From: Microbacterium sp. W4I20
GTDB lineage: Bacteria; Actinomycetota; Actinomycetes; Actinomycetales; Microbacteriaceae
Length of the DNA: 64,000 nucleotides
Direction: 5' to 3'
Assembly (NCBI RefSeq): GCF_030816505.1
Contig: NZ_JAUSYB010000001.1
Coordinates: 992,001-1,056,000, forward strand
The translations under genes and the position numbers were made by a program. How positions within the stretch are numbered: position 1 is the first letter of the stretch; each line of letters opens with the position of its first letter. The notes beneath the pieces are model-generated. The model saw only the letters and a list, made by a program, of their open reading frames with translations. It ran no database searches and was not told the origin of the DNA. This document shows, piece by piece, positions 26,001 to 32,837 of the stretch.

Positions 26001-26224
26001 GCCTGGCCGATGCGGACGCCGATGCGGTCGCGGAGGGCCGTGGCCGCCTGCCGGCTCGGGGTCAGCACGAGAACCTGTTCCGGCTTCATGCGCTCGGCGT
26101 CGAGCAGGTGCACGACTCGGTCGACGAGCGTGCGGGTCTTCCCTGTACCGGGAGCGCCGATGATGACCCCCGACGCGGTCGCCTGGGCGAGCACGACGGC
26201 TCGCTGCGCGGCATCCGGTGTCAT
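23012..26224 (-). CDS. adnA: AdnA-type helicase-nuclease subunit
   Basis: 1070 aa from ATG 26224. Walker A is intact (GAPGTGKT, Lys29), but later motor motifs are weak: II reads LIDDAQE instead of DEAQ, and V reads LTPATALGTEFD with no SKGLEW-like core. This fits the lesser role of the AdnA motor in mycobacterial AdnAB. The C-terminal nuclease keeps GYIDRVE, VVDLKTGK and QLAAYQ. Cysteines that could bind an Fe-S cluster are one before the nuclease (YEECGL) and two after it (SHCGDT, HPCRI), one short of the usual four. The start is preferred for TAGCGT 7 nt upstream; ATG 26254 with GGAG is the alternative. Confidence 0.88.
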   Translation of the reverse strand: MTPDAAQRAVVLAQATASGVIIGAPGTGKTRTLVDRVVHLLDAERMKPEQVLVLTPSRQAATALRDRIGVRIGQATPGPLARSLGSFAFQLVRGAMVRAGAEPPALLTGADQDRIIAELLAGDAEDGRILWPEALSVSVRASKGFRSELRAFLAECTEIGVQPEQLRTSGNAVWAAAGEFLIEYRSVLDAARSAHRDAADLLSEASMILQTADAAALGPLAPLRVVLIDDAQELTRGGIAVVRALQTRGIAVLAFGDPDISSGAFRGASPELFAQLAGALGEVHVLDGPHRQQPALTSLTRTVTQAIGVSGRVDHRRAPLPATDEVAAAVTTFLAPSPHEELDRIAGVMRDWHLSDGIRWDQMAVIAHDTRQVTTLETELAAREIPTRAAGVQRPLGSEGIVRDIVGIVRLALTPVDERTPQALEEALRTPFGGMDAIGLRRLRARLRHIELAQGGSTPARELLRQAMANPAHLTLIDAPESRTAERFAETIDAVARAAVEGETIHDLLWRVWDQARAVDGRRLQVAWREISLLPTGAETARSLDALVSLFDAAKRFVERTPNEKPDAFVRDILDSEVPEDSLSTPDRPGKVTLLTPATALGTEFDAVVVAGVQDGVWPNVRLRGGLLQTWRLADALEAARTGVSVEPPGVVDRRRAALHDELRLFVRAISRARDRLLITAVDDDDLTPSAFFGFLPAPDPPERHASAEHPLTLRGLVARHRRTLTSVPSEPLRREAAGQLSVLAREGVPGADPAEWYGVTPASTDAPLRDLAVAGARVSPSKMESYEECGLNWVVSSLGGDTVMPPTAGIGTIVHEAMERVPDGDLEQMRAIVAEHWPELDFETEWIGRKERRRADLLVDRLHTYLGDVQGDGGRVIGSEVEFRFAVDVPDTDDALPTVHAVGEDRANQAIIHGYIDRVEAYPPGLGEHPHARGRGWERMAGDAPGPTVVVDLKTGKNDPESDSGVLEHAQLAAYQVAVQEGLVEGAPPESLAGARLVIVSKTLAKSDYRIAHQHTLDDDSRSAFLRRVVGAARGMSASSFTAQVESHCGDTQRRVHPCRIHTVSAVSS

Positions 26225-26231
26225 GTCCTCC

Positions 26232-26237
26232 ACGCTA
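26232..26237 (-). promoter_or_regulatory. -10 element TAGCGT for adnAB, leaderless type
   Basis: TAGCGT (minus strand) is followed by GGAGGAC and then ATG 26224, a 7-nt gap. It implies that the adnA-adnB transcript may start at its own AUG. Confidence 0.45.
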
Positions 26238-26334
26238 TCGGGACGTCCGGACATCGTCGCTCCGGCCCGCTCGTGCCCTGTGCGCTCACGGCGAAACCGG
26301 CCCGCCCCGCCGATCCTGCCCTGGTCACGCGCGG

Positions 26335-26340
26335 TAGAGT
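26335..26340 (+). promoter_or_regulatory. -10 element TAGAGT with short leader
   Basis: TAGAGT lies 31 nt before GTG 26372. Transcription would begin near 26347 and leave a leader of about 25 nt carrying GAGGAG 6 nt before the start. This gene therefore uses the ordinary leadered arrangement. Confidence 0.45.
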
Positions 26341-26371
26341 TGGCGAGTCCGACGAACTTCGAGGAGCACCC

Positions 26372-26596
26372 GTGGAAATCCGCATCGGCATCATCAACAC
26401 CGGCCGTGAACTGAGCTTCGACACCGGCGCGAGCGCGGACGAGGTCCGCACCCAGGTCTCCGCCGCACTCGAGCAGAGCTCGACGCACCTGAACTTCTCC
26501 GACGTGAAGGGCAACTCCTACCTCGTCCCGACCGCGAACCTCGCCTACATCGAGCTGGGCACCGAGGAATCGCGCCGCGTCGGCTTCGTCGCCTGA
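26372..26596 (+). CDS. DUF3107 family small protein
   Basis: 74 aa, beginning MEIRIGIINTGREL. It matches the short actinobacterial DUF3107 family (Rv3208A/TB9.4-like), a single soluble alpha/beta domain with no known biochemical function. The C-terminal part (YLVPTANLAYIELGTEE) is the conserved core. GTG 26372 is chosen because GAGGAG sits 6 nt upstream. The gene is divergent from adnA. Two small membrane-protein genes follow it in the same direction, the first only 7 bp on, so they are probably co-transcribed. Confidence 0.85.
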   Translation: MEIRIGIINTGRELSFDTGASADEVRTQVSAALEQSSTHLNFSDVKGNSYLVPTANLAYIELGTEESRRVGFVA

Positions 26597-26603
26597 CCCC
26601 GCG

Positions 26604-26891
26604 ATGTACATCCTCCTCGCTCTGATCGGCGCGTGTGCTCTCGGCATCGGCGCGCACTACCTGATCGGCGGCCGCGAGCTGCGCGGCGTGGTGGTCACTC
26701 CGGCGATCGCGACTGCCGCGGCCGCCATCCTGTACACGAGTCTGCAGTGGGCGGGCGTCGGCGAGGACAGCATCTGGCTGTGGCTCGCCAGCGTGCTCGG
26801 CGCGGTCGTCGTGGCAGTGCTCGCGACGCTGGCGCTGGTCGCTCTGCGTCGGCGTTCGGATGCCGAGGCCAGGGCAGCACTCGGCATCTGA
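26604..26891 (+). CDS. Small membrane protein, three predicted helices
   Basis: 95 aa and not recognised. Three hydrophobic stretches are clear: residues about 2-20, 28-48 and 57-82. A basic/acidic tail (RRRSDAEARAALGI) follows and is probably cytoplasmic. There are no catalytic motifs or cysteine pairs. It starts 7 bp after the DUF3107 stop and is followed 18 bp later by another membrane protein, so it looks like the middle gene of a three-gene unit. Codon use is like the neighbours, so I regard it as real. Confidence 0.65.
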   Translation: MYILLALIGACALGIGAHYLIGGRELRGVVVTPAIATAAAAILYTSLQWAGVGEDSIWLWLASVLGAVVVAVLATLALVALRRRSDAEARAALGI

Positions 26892-26909
26892 TCCGACGGG
26901 ACGCCTGAG

Positions 26910-27407
26910 GTGGACGCACGACGCACGCTGTGGTGGATCCGCGTCTGCATCGCCGTGATGATCCTCGGCCTGTTCGTGAGCGGGGTGACGGCATTCCCGC
27001 TGAGGGTCGAGCTCGTGATCGGCTCCGACCTGCTGCATGCCTCCCCCGCCGTCGACTGGTTCCCGGACGCGGTCGCCTGGGTCGACCGGGTGGCCGCCGC
27101 TCTGGTCGACGTGGACGGCCGCTATCCCTTCATCTCCTACGGCACCGATTGGCTCGCGTACGCGCACCTCGCGATCGCCGTGGTGTTCATCGGCCCCCTC
27201 GTCGATCCGGTGCGCAACATCTGGGTGATCCAGTTCGGCGTGATCGCCTGCGCCGGGATCATCCCGCTCGCGCTGATCGCCGGCGGCGTGCGCGGCATCC
27301 CGCTCGGATGGCAGCTGATCGACATGTCGTTCGGCGTGATCGGCGTCATCCCGCTTCTCATCGCCTGGCGGCTCACACGGCGGCTCGAGCGGATGCGTTC
27401 CGTCTAG
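26910..27407 (+). CDS. Four-helix membrane protein of unknown function
   Basis: 165 aa from GTG 26910. Hydrophobic segments lie at about 8-28, 81-101, 108-128 and 136-156. A longer external loop after helix 1 contains SPAVDWFPDAVAWVDRVAA. The tail is basic (RLTRRLERMRSV). I do not recognise a family or active site. The stop TAG forms part of a CTAG shared with the convergent ferritin-like gene, so the two coding regions overlap by 4 bp end to end. Confidence 0.65.
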   Translation: MDARRTLWWIRVCIAVMILGLFVSGVTAFPLRVELVIGSDLLHASPAVDWFPDAVAWVDRVAAALVDVDGRYPFISYGTDWLAYAHLAIAVVFIGPLVDPVRNIWVIQFGVIACAGIIPLALIAGGVRGIPLGWQLIDMSFGVIGVIPLLIAWRLTRRLERMRSV

Positions 27408-28117
27408 GAGGCGAGGCCCATCGCGTCCATCCGCCGGGCGTGCGCGCCCATGAGCTCGGTGTACACCGGTTCGATGCGCTCGTCGTCGGCGGCGAGGTGC
27501 TCGGGCCGCAAAGCCGAGCGGCACACGAGGATGGTGTCGCCCACGAGGCGACGCGCCCACATCGACAGCAGCGAACGCCACTCCTCGTCGCTCTCGATGG
27601 TCTCCTGGATGATCGCGACGATCTCGTGCCGGGCGTCGTCCTCACGGAGGATCTGGGCGACCCGGCGCCCGGTGTCGGCGTAGCTGGACGCGAGCGCCAG
27701 ATAGAAGTCGTCGAGCATCCCGGCGGTGATGTACACGGCGAGGAGCGTCTCGCGGGGACGTGCTCCGATGGTCTTGCGGCGGAACGCGTCGAGGTTCTCG
27801 CGGAACGGCAGCATCACCTGGGTCGGGTCGTCACCGCGCTCGGCGATGACGTCCACGATCGCGCGGTGCTTCGTGAGGGCCGCCCCCGCGGCGCGCGAGA
27901 GCGACTCCTTCTCCGACAGCTCCGGCGTCGCACGGATGAGGCGGGTGAGGGTCTCGAAGTAGCCGAGCTGCAGGTAGGCGGCCTGGCCGAGGAAGCGGTC
28001 GAGCTCCGGCGCGAGTTCGGCGAAGTCGACACGGGTCGCGTCACCCTGATCGCCGCGGCTCCGCAGAGCGAGCGTGCGGCGGGGCGCGGCATCGCGCTGC
28101 CAGAACCACTTAACCAC
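27404..28117 (-). CDS. Ferritin-like fold protein (putative hydroxylase/MiaE-like)
   Basis: 237 aa, almost entirely helical. Pairs of carboxylates and histidines spaced like a di-iron four-helix bundle are visible: YFETLTRL, LTKHRAI, LDDFYLAL and EDDARHEIV. It corresponds to the ferritin-like proteins that actinobacterial genomes carry near this locus, sometimes labelled tRNA hydroxylases; no activity has been shown to my knowledge. The start is GTG 28117 with GGGAG 6 nt upstream, and TAGGGA is placed for a possible leaderless transcript. It is divergent from a DEAD-box helicase gene. Confidence 0.7.
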   Translation of the reverse strand: MVKWFWQRDAAPRRTLALRSRGDQGDATRVDFAELAPELDRFLGQAAYLQLGYFETLTRLIRATPELSEKESLSRAAGAALTKHRAIVDVIAERGDDPTQVMLPFRENLDAFRRKTIGARPRETLLAVYITAGMLDDFYLALASSYADTGRRVAQILREDDARHEIVAIIQETIESDEEWRSLLSMWARRLVGDTILVCRSALRPEHLAADDERIEPVYTELMGAHARRMDAMGLAS

Positions 28118-28123
28118 GAGGTC

Positions 28124-28129
28124 TCCCTA
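28124..28129 (-). promoter_or_regulatory. -10-like TAGGGA, leaderless spacing
   Basis: TAGGGA (minus strand) lies 6 nt before GTG 28117. The last base departs from TAnnnT, so this is a weaker member of the set. Confidence 0.3.
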
Positions 28130-28197
28130 CCGAGTTCGCCACGTCGTTCACAATACTCGCGCACGGGTGCCCTTCCTGGCCCCTAGCACGGCTCGGG

Positions 28198-28203
28198 TAG
28201 GCT
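28198..28203 (+). promoter_or_regulatory. -10 element TAGGCT of the first DEAD-box gene
   Basis: TAGGCT would start transcription near 28210. That leaves a leader of about 60 nt to GTG 28271 or 100 nt to GTG 28310. A GTG at 28208 is in frame, but only 4 nt separate it from the hexamer, so it would probably lie at or before the transcript start. Confidence 0.4.
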
Positions 28204-28270
28204 GGGCGTGTCCCGCCGTCGGAGCGGGACCCCGCGCCTGTGGCACAAGAGACGGCGTGGATCCGTTTAC

Positions 28271-29833
28271 GTGGCGATCCCACCGGTCGCCGGACAGGCA
28301 ATTGAACAAGTGACAACTTTCGCTGACCTCGGCGTCGATCAGGACATCGTCGACGCAATCGCCGCAAAAGGCATCGTCGACGCATTCCCCATCCAAGAGC
28401 AGACCATCCCTCTCGGCCTTCCCGGCCAGGACATCATCGGCCAGGCGAAGACCGGAACGGGAAAGACCTTCGGTTTCGGCATCCCTGTCGTCCAGCGTCT
28501 GGGCCCGAACCCGGAGCACGGCGTCAAGGCACTCATCGTGGTGCCGACCCGCGAGCTCGCCGTGCAGGTGTACGAGGACATCGATCTCCTCACCAGCAAC
28601 CGCTCGACCAGCGTCGTCGCGATCTACGGCGGCAAGGCGTACGAGGGTCAGATCGACCAGCTCAAGGCCGGCGCGCAGATCGTCGTCGGCACTCCCGGTC
28701 GCCTGATCGACCTCGCCGGCCAGCGCCTGCTCGACCTGTCGAACGCGACCGAGGTCGTGCTCGACGAAGCCGACAAGATGCTCGACCTCGGCTTCCTCGC
28801 CGACATCGAGAAGATCTTCCAGAAGGTGCCTGAGGTGCGGCACACGCAGCTGTTCTCGGCGACCATGCCCGGCCCGATCGTCGCCCTCGCGCGCCGGTTC
28901 ATGACGAACCCGATCCACATCCGCGCGACCGACCCCGATGAGGGGCTGACGCAGGCGAACATCAAGCACCTGGTGTACCGCGCGCACTCCATGGACAAGG
29001 ACGAGATCATCTCCCGCATCCTGCAGGCGGAGGGCCGCGGCAAGACCGTGATCTTCACCCGCACGAAGCGCGCAGCGCAGCGTCTCGTCGATGAGCTGGG
29101 CGACCGCGGCTTCAACGTCGGCGGAGTGCACGGCGACATGGGCCAGGACCAGCGCGAGCGCTCGATGGCCGCGTTCAAGGCCGGCAAGCGCGACGTGCTC
29201 GTCGCGACCGACGTCGCCGCGCGCGGAATCGACGTCGACGACGTGACGCACGTCATCAACCACACCATCCCCGACGAGGACAAGACGTACCTGCACCGCG
29301 CCGGTCGTACGGGCCGCGCCGGCAAGACGGGCATCGCGGTGACCTTCGTCGACTGGGAGGACCTGCACAAGTGGGCCCTGATCAATCGCGCCCTCGAGTT
29401 CGGCCAGCCCGAGCCCGTCGAGATCTACTCGTCGAGCCCGCAGCTGTTCGAGGATCTCGACATCCCCGCCGGCACGAAGGGTCGTCTCCGGGCTGCTCCG
29501 AAGACCGAATCCGTGAAGACCGAGCGCACGCGTCGGCCCGAGCGGGCAGCGGATGCCGCCGCCGAAGGCACCGACGAGGGCGGGACGCGCCGCCGCCGGC
29601 GCCGTCGCAACAGCGAGAACCCGGTCGGCTCGACGTTCGCCGAGGGTGCCGCCGAGGCATCCGGCAGCGAAGCGCACTCCGACCAGTCCGCCGATCGCAG
29701 CGCCGACGGCGGCGGAACCCACGACGGCGCCGGCAAGGAGCACCACGACGGCAAGCCGGCTCCGGCGCGTCGTCGCCGTCGTCGTCGCGGCGGCTCGGGC
29801 GCTCCCGGCGCAGCGCCGGTCGCCGGCGCCTGA
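28271..29833 (+). CDS. DEAD-box ATP-dependent RNA helicase, basic-tailed
   Basis: 520 aa from GTG 28271. Motifs: Q (FPIQEQTIP), I AKTGTGKT (Lys65), Ia PTRELA, Ib TPGRL, II DEAD (165-168), III FSATM, V ATDVAARGID and VI HRAGRTGRAG. The last 110 residues are an Arg-rich, Ser/Gly/His low-complexity tail with two RRRRRRR runs, typical of RhlE/CsdA-like proteins that bind rRNA or mRNA. Probable roles are ribosome assembly, mRNA turnover or cold adaptation. The start is uncertain: GTG 28310 (MTTFADLGVD) and GTG 28208 are in frame, and none has a clear ribosome-binding site. It ends 8 bp from convergent DUF817. Confidence 0.88.
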   Translation: MAIPPVAGQAIEQVTTFADLGVDQDIVDAIAAKGIVDAFPIQEQTIPLGLPGQDIIGQAKTGTGKTFGFGIPVVQRLGPNPEHGVKALIVVPTRELAVQVYEDIDLLTSNRSTSVVAIYGGKAYEGQIDQLKAGAQIVVGTPGRLIDLAGQRLLDLSNATEVVLDEADKMLDLGFLADIEKIFQKVPEVRHTQLFSATMPGPIVALARRFMTNPIHIRATDPDEGLTQANIKHLVYRAHSMDKDEIISRILQAEGRGKTVIFTRTKRAAQRLVDELGDRGFNVGGVHGDMGQDQRERSMAAFKAGKRDVLVATDVAARGIDVDDVTHVINHTIPDEDKTYLHRAGRTGRAGKTGIAVTFVDWEDLHKWALINRALEFGQPEPVEIYSSSPQLFEDLDIPAGTKGRLRAAPKTESVKTERTRRPERAADAAAEGTDEGGTRRRRRRRNSENPVGSTFAEGAAEASGSEAHSDQSADRSADGGGTHDGAGKEHHDGKPAPARRRRRRRGGSGAPGAAPVAGA

Positions 29834-29841
29834 ACGACTGA

Positions 29842-30762
29842 CTAGTCCAGAGGGGCGGATGCTGCGCGAGCGGCATCCGCCCCTTCGGCGTTCTCCGCGG
29901 ACGGACCCCGCAGCGCGGCCGGCACCTGCGGCGGATACACCCACGCCACCAGCACCACCGAGATCACCATCAGCAGGAACCAGGAGCTCAGCTTGCTGAG
30001 CGACACCGGCTGCCATGCCTCGATCTGGTCGGGATACGCCCACGCTCCCGCCCACGTGCCGATGTTCTCGGCGAGGTAGATGAACACCGCCACCCCGGCG
30101 AACGCGAGCAGCAGCGGGAGTCGGATGATGCGTCGCCACACGCGCGCGTGCATGACCGTGGGCATCCACAGCACCACGACGCCGGCCAGCAGCAGCCAGC
30201 GGGCGTCCCACCACCAGTGGTGGGTGAAGAAGTTCAGGTAGATGCCGGCGGCGAGGATCGCGGTCAGGCAGCGCCGCGGATACCGGGCGAAGCCGAGGTC
30301 GAACATCCGGTAGACGCGCACCATGTACGAGCCGACCGCCGCGTACATGAACCCGCTGAACAGCGGCACGCCGCCGATGCGGAGGATGCCGTCCGCGGCA
30401 TACGCCCACGAGCCGACGTCGGTCTTGAACAACTCCATGACGGTGCCGGTGAGGTGGAAGAGCACGATGACCCACAGCTCGCGGCCGCTCTCCAGCCGGA
30501 AGACGAGCATCCCGATCTGGATCAGCACCGCGGCGATGGTGAGCGCATCGTTGCGCGCGAGAGCCGCATCATCCGGGTACCACAGCTGCGCGGCGACGAT
30601 CACGACCAGGAGCGCAGCTCCGAAGATGCACGCCCACGCCTGCTTGAGGACGAAGACCGTGAACTCGACGAGTCCCGCGCGAATGCCGTTGGCCGGAGCG
30701 CCGAGGAGCACGCGGTGGGCGAGCGCATCGACGCGGCGCTCCAGGGAAGTCGCTCGCTGCAT
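29842..30762 (-). CDS. DUF817 family integral membrane protein
   Basis: 306 aa with about eight hydrophobic helices. Family hallmarks are FVLKQAWACIFGAALL near residue 40, the segment around TDVGSWAY, and FFTHHWWWDARW in the second half. DUF817 proteins have no established function; conserved Trp/His-rich loops suggest a transporter or membrane enzyme. The start is ATG 30762, with TACGGT 7 nt upstream. The C-terminal Ala/Glu-rich tail is encoded across the hairpin that probably terminates the convergent helicase gene. Confidence 0.82.
   Translation of the reverse strand: MQRATSLERRVDALAHRVLLGAPANGIRAGLVEFTVFVLKQAWACIFGAALLVVIVAAQLWYPDDAALARNDALTIAAVLIQIGMLVFRLESGRELWVIVLFHLTGTVMELFKTDVGSWAYAADGILRIGGVPLFSGFMYAAVGSYMVRVYRMFDLGFARYPRRCLTAILAAGIYLNFFTHHWWWDARWLLLAGVVVLWMPTVMHARVWRRIIRLPLLLAFAGVAVFIYLAENIGTWAGAWAYPDQIEAWQPVSLSKLSSWFLLMVISVVLVAWVYPPQVPAALRGPSAENAEGADAARAASAPLD
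29851..29884 (+). terminator. Terminator of the first DEAD-box gene, inside the DUF817 3' end
   Basis: A perfect 12-bp stem (29851-29862 with 29873-29884) and 10-nt loop start 18 bp after the helicase stop. The stem also encodes the last residues of DUF817 on the other strand. Confidence 0.65.
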
Positions 30763-30769
30763 GCCGTCG

Positions 30770-30775
30770 ACCGTA
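30770..30775 (-). promoter_or_regulatory. -10 element TACGGT, leaderless type
   Basis: TACGGT (minus strand) lies 7 nt before ATG 30762 of the DUF817 gene, with no Shine-Dalgarno sequence. Confidence 0.45.
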
Positions 30776-30825
30776 TCCGCGCCGTTCGACAGTCGGCCGG
30801 GAGAGTCCCGGCAGTACGCCGTGGA

Positions 30826-31695
30826 TCAGGGGAGTCGCGGAGCCGTGCCGGTCCCGCGGTCTATGATCCGCGCGACCATCTCCTCGGCCGTGGTGTTCTC
30901 ACCCGGACGGTTCGGCTTTCCCGTGCCGTGATAGTCGCTCGATCCCGTGACGATCAGATCGTGCGCCGCGGCGATCCCGCGCAGGACGTTCTTGCCGCGT
31001 TCGGTGTTCTCGCGGTGGTCGATCTCGAACCCGCCGAGCCCCGCGTCGATCAGCCGCTCGATGTACGGGACCGGCATCATCATGTCGCGCCCGGTCACCG
31101 GGTGGGCGATGACGGCCACTCCCCCGGCGTCGGTGATCAGCCGTACTGCGGTGAGCGGGTCGGGCGCGTAGTGCGGTTCGTAGTAGCCCTCGCGGGGGTG
31201 CAGGATCCCCTCGAACGCCTCGGTGCGGTCGCGGACGATCCCGCGCGCCACCAGCGCGTCGGCGATGTGCGGGCGTCCGACGGTCGCGTCGAGCATGGTC
31301 TGCTCCAGCACGTCGTCCCAGTGCAGGTCGTAGTCGCGGCCGATGTTGCGCACGATCCGCTCGGCGCGGCCGATGCGGTCGCCGCGGATCCGATCGGTCT
31401 CAGCGCGCAGCGCCGCATCCTCCGGGTCGAAGAGGTAGCCGAGCACGTGCACGCTGCGCCACTCGTGCTTGGCGGAGAGCTCCATGCCCGGGAGGAACGT
31501 CATCCCGAGTGCGGTGGCGGCGTCGCCCGCCTCGACCCATCCGGTGGAGCGGTCGTGATCGGTGAGGGCGAGCGTGCGCACGCCGCTCGCGTGGGCCTGT
31601 CGCACCACCTCGGCAGGACTCTCCGTGCCATCGGAATGGTTGGAGTGCAGGTGCAGGTCGGCGGGACCGGCGAACCCGTACGACGGATTGGACAT
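30826..31695 (-). CDS. PHP-domain phosphoesterase
   Basis: 289 aa. The PHP metal site is complete at the sequence level: DLHLHSNHSDG (residues 14-23), LTDHDRS, PGMELSAKH, VGRPHIADAL, VAVIAHP and GSSDYHG. It resembles the YciV/RNase AM and 3',5'-nucleoside-bisphosphate phosphatase group (Rv2613/TrpH-like), which hydrolyses pAp or short RNA ends. The start is ATG 31695, where TACGCT and CGGAGG precede the codon. It is divergent from an EEP-family membrane protein, and the 82-bp gap holds both promoters. Confidence 0.87.
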   Translation of the reverse strand: MSNPSYGFAGPADLHLHSNHSDGTESPAEVVRQAHASGVRTLALTDHDRSTGWVEAGDAATALGMTFLPGMELSAKHEWRSVHVLGYLFDPEDAALRAETDRIRGDRIGRAERIVRNIGRDYDLHWDDVLEQTMLDATVGRPHIADALVARGIVRDRTEAFEGILHPREGYYEPHYAPDPLTAVRLITDAGGVAVIAHPVTGRDMMMPVPYIERLIDAGLGGFEIDHRENTERGKNVLRGIAAAHDLIVTGSSDYHGTGKPNRPGENTTAEEMVARIIDRGTGTAPRLP

Positions 31696-31701
31696 CCTCC
31701 G

Positions 31702-31707
31702 AGCGTA
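31702..31707 (-). promoter_or_regulatory. -10 element TACGCT, leaderless type
   Basis: TACGCT (minus strand) lies 6 nt before ATG 31695 of the PHP gene. Confidence 0.5.
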
Positions 31708-31764
31708 CCGATCAGCACCCCCGTCGGACGCGCGGCACGGCAGGGACTTCACAGGCGGCGCTTC

Positions 31765-31770
31765 TAGGCT
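31765..31770 (+). promoter_or_regulatory. -10 element TAGGCT, leaderless type
   Basis: TAGGCT is followed by GGAGGGG and ATG 31778, a 7-nt gap. If transcription starts at the usual distance, the GGAGGGG would not be in the mRNA. Confidence 0.5.
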
Positions 31771-31777
31771 GGAGGGG

Positions 31778-32800
31778 ATGCTTCGACTACTGGGGATCCT
31801 GTTCACCGTGCTGCTCGCGATCGCCGCGGCCATCACGGTGTGGCCGCAGTTCTTCCACCTCGAGCAGACCTATCCGTTCGCACAGCTCGTGTCGGTTCGC
31901 GGGCTGGTCCTAGGCGGTTTCCTGATCCTCGCGGTGCTCGCGCTGCTGCTGATGTTCGCCCGGCCGCTGCGCGGCTTCGCAGCATCCGTCCTGATCGTCT
32001 CGCTGCTCGCGGCAGGGGCCGTCGGCGTGGTCGGGGCCACCCGCGGCTTCGGAGCGTCGGCGCTCCCCGAGAAGACCGAGAGCAGCGTGCGCGTGCTCAC
32101 CTGGAACACCGCCGGTGAGGCGGTCTCCGCCGAGCAGATCGCGCAGCAGGTCCTCGAGCAGGGGGCCGACATCGTTGCGCTCCCCGAGACGACCGAGGCC
32201 GTCGGCGAGCAGATCGCCCTGATGCTGCGCGAGCAGGGGCATCCGATGTGGGTGCACCACGTGCAGTTCCGGCCCGACGTGCCGAACGGACCGCAGTCCT
32301 GGCAAACGACCGTGCTCGTCGCGCCCGATCTCGGCGAGTACTCGGTGATCGAGTCGTCGAAGGACGGCACGAGCAACACCGGTTCGGTGCCGAGCGCGGT
32401 CCTGATGCCGATCGACGGCTCAGGACCGACGATCGTCGCCGTGCACGCGGTGGCGCCGCGCATGGAGGAGATGGAGCAGTGGCGGAGCGATCTCCAGTGG
32501 ATCGCCGACCAGTGCCCGGCGGGCGACTTCATCCTCGCCGGTGACTTCAACGCGACTGTCGACCACATGGCGCCGCTGGGTGTCGAGGGCGGCGACATCG
32601 GGTACTGCCGCGACGTGGCCTCCCGCACGGGCAGCGGACTCGCCGGCACCTGGCCGAGCTCGCTGCCGCCGCTGGCCGGCGCGCCGATCGATCATGTGAT
32701 GGCTTCGCCGAACTGGGCGCCGTCCGGCTCCCTCGTGCTCGACGACGCGGGCGGGAGCGACCACCGCGCCCTCGTCGTGCAGCTGGAGCCGGCCGGCTGA
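31778..32800 (+). CDS. Membrane-anchored endonuclease/exonuclease/phosphatase family protein
   Basis: 340 aa. Three N-terminal helices (about 5-20, 45-62, 68-88) anchor an extracytoplasmic EEP (DNase I-like) domain. Catalytic signatures are VLTWNTA, VALPETTE (metal-binding Glu), GDFNATVDH and GGSDHRAL (general-base His). This layout is common in actinobacteria for surface phosphodiesterases or nucleases of unknown substrate. ATG 31778 is preceded by TAGGCT and GGAGGGG. Confidence 0.84.
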   Translation: MLRLLGILFTVLLAIAAAITVWPQFFHLEQTYPFAQLVSVRGLVLGGFLILAVLALLLMFARPLRGFAASVLIVSLLAAGAVGVVGATRGFGASALPEKTESSVRVLTWNTAGEAVSAEQIAQQVLEQGADIVALPETTEAVGEQIALMLREQGHPMWVHHVQFRPDVPNGPQSWQTTVLVAPDLGEYSVIESSKDGTSNTGSVPSAVLMPIDGSGPTIVAVHAVAPRMEEMEQWRSDLQWIADQCPAGDFILAGDFNATVDHMAPLGVEGGDIGYCRDVASRTGSGLAGTWPSSLPPLAGAPIDHVMASPNWAPSGSLVLDDAGGSDHRALVVQLEPAG

Positions 32801-32825
32801 TCTCCCGCTCCTGTCGCGCAGATGA

Positions 32826-32831
32826 CAGACT
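32826..32831 (+). promoter_or_regulatory. -10-like CAGACT, leaderless spacing
   Basis: CAGACT lies 6 nt before ATG 32838 with GGAGGG between. It differs from TAnnnT only at the first base. Confidence 0.35.
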
Positions 32832-32837
32832 GGAGGG

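Noticed and set aside
19506..26224. A defence island made of helicase-nuclease genes.
   Set aside because: Motifs, gene order and the coupled pair identify AdnAB, the housekeeping recombination complex conserved at this place in actinobacteria.
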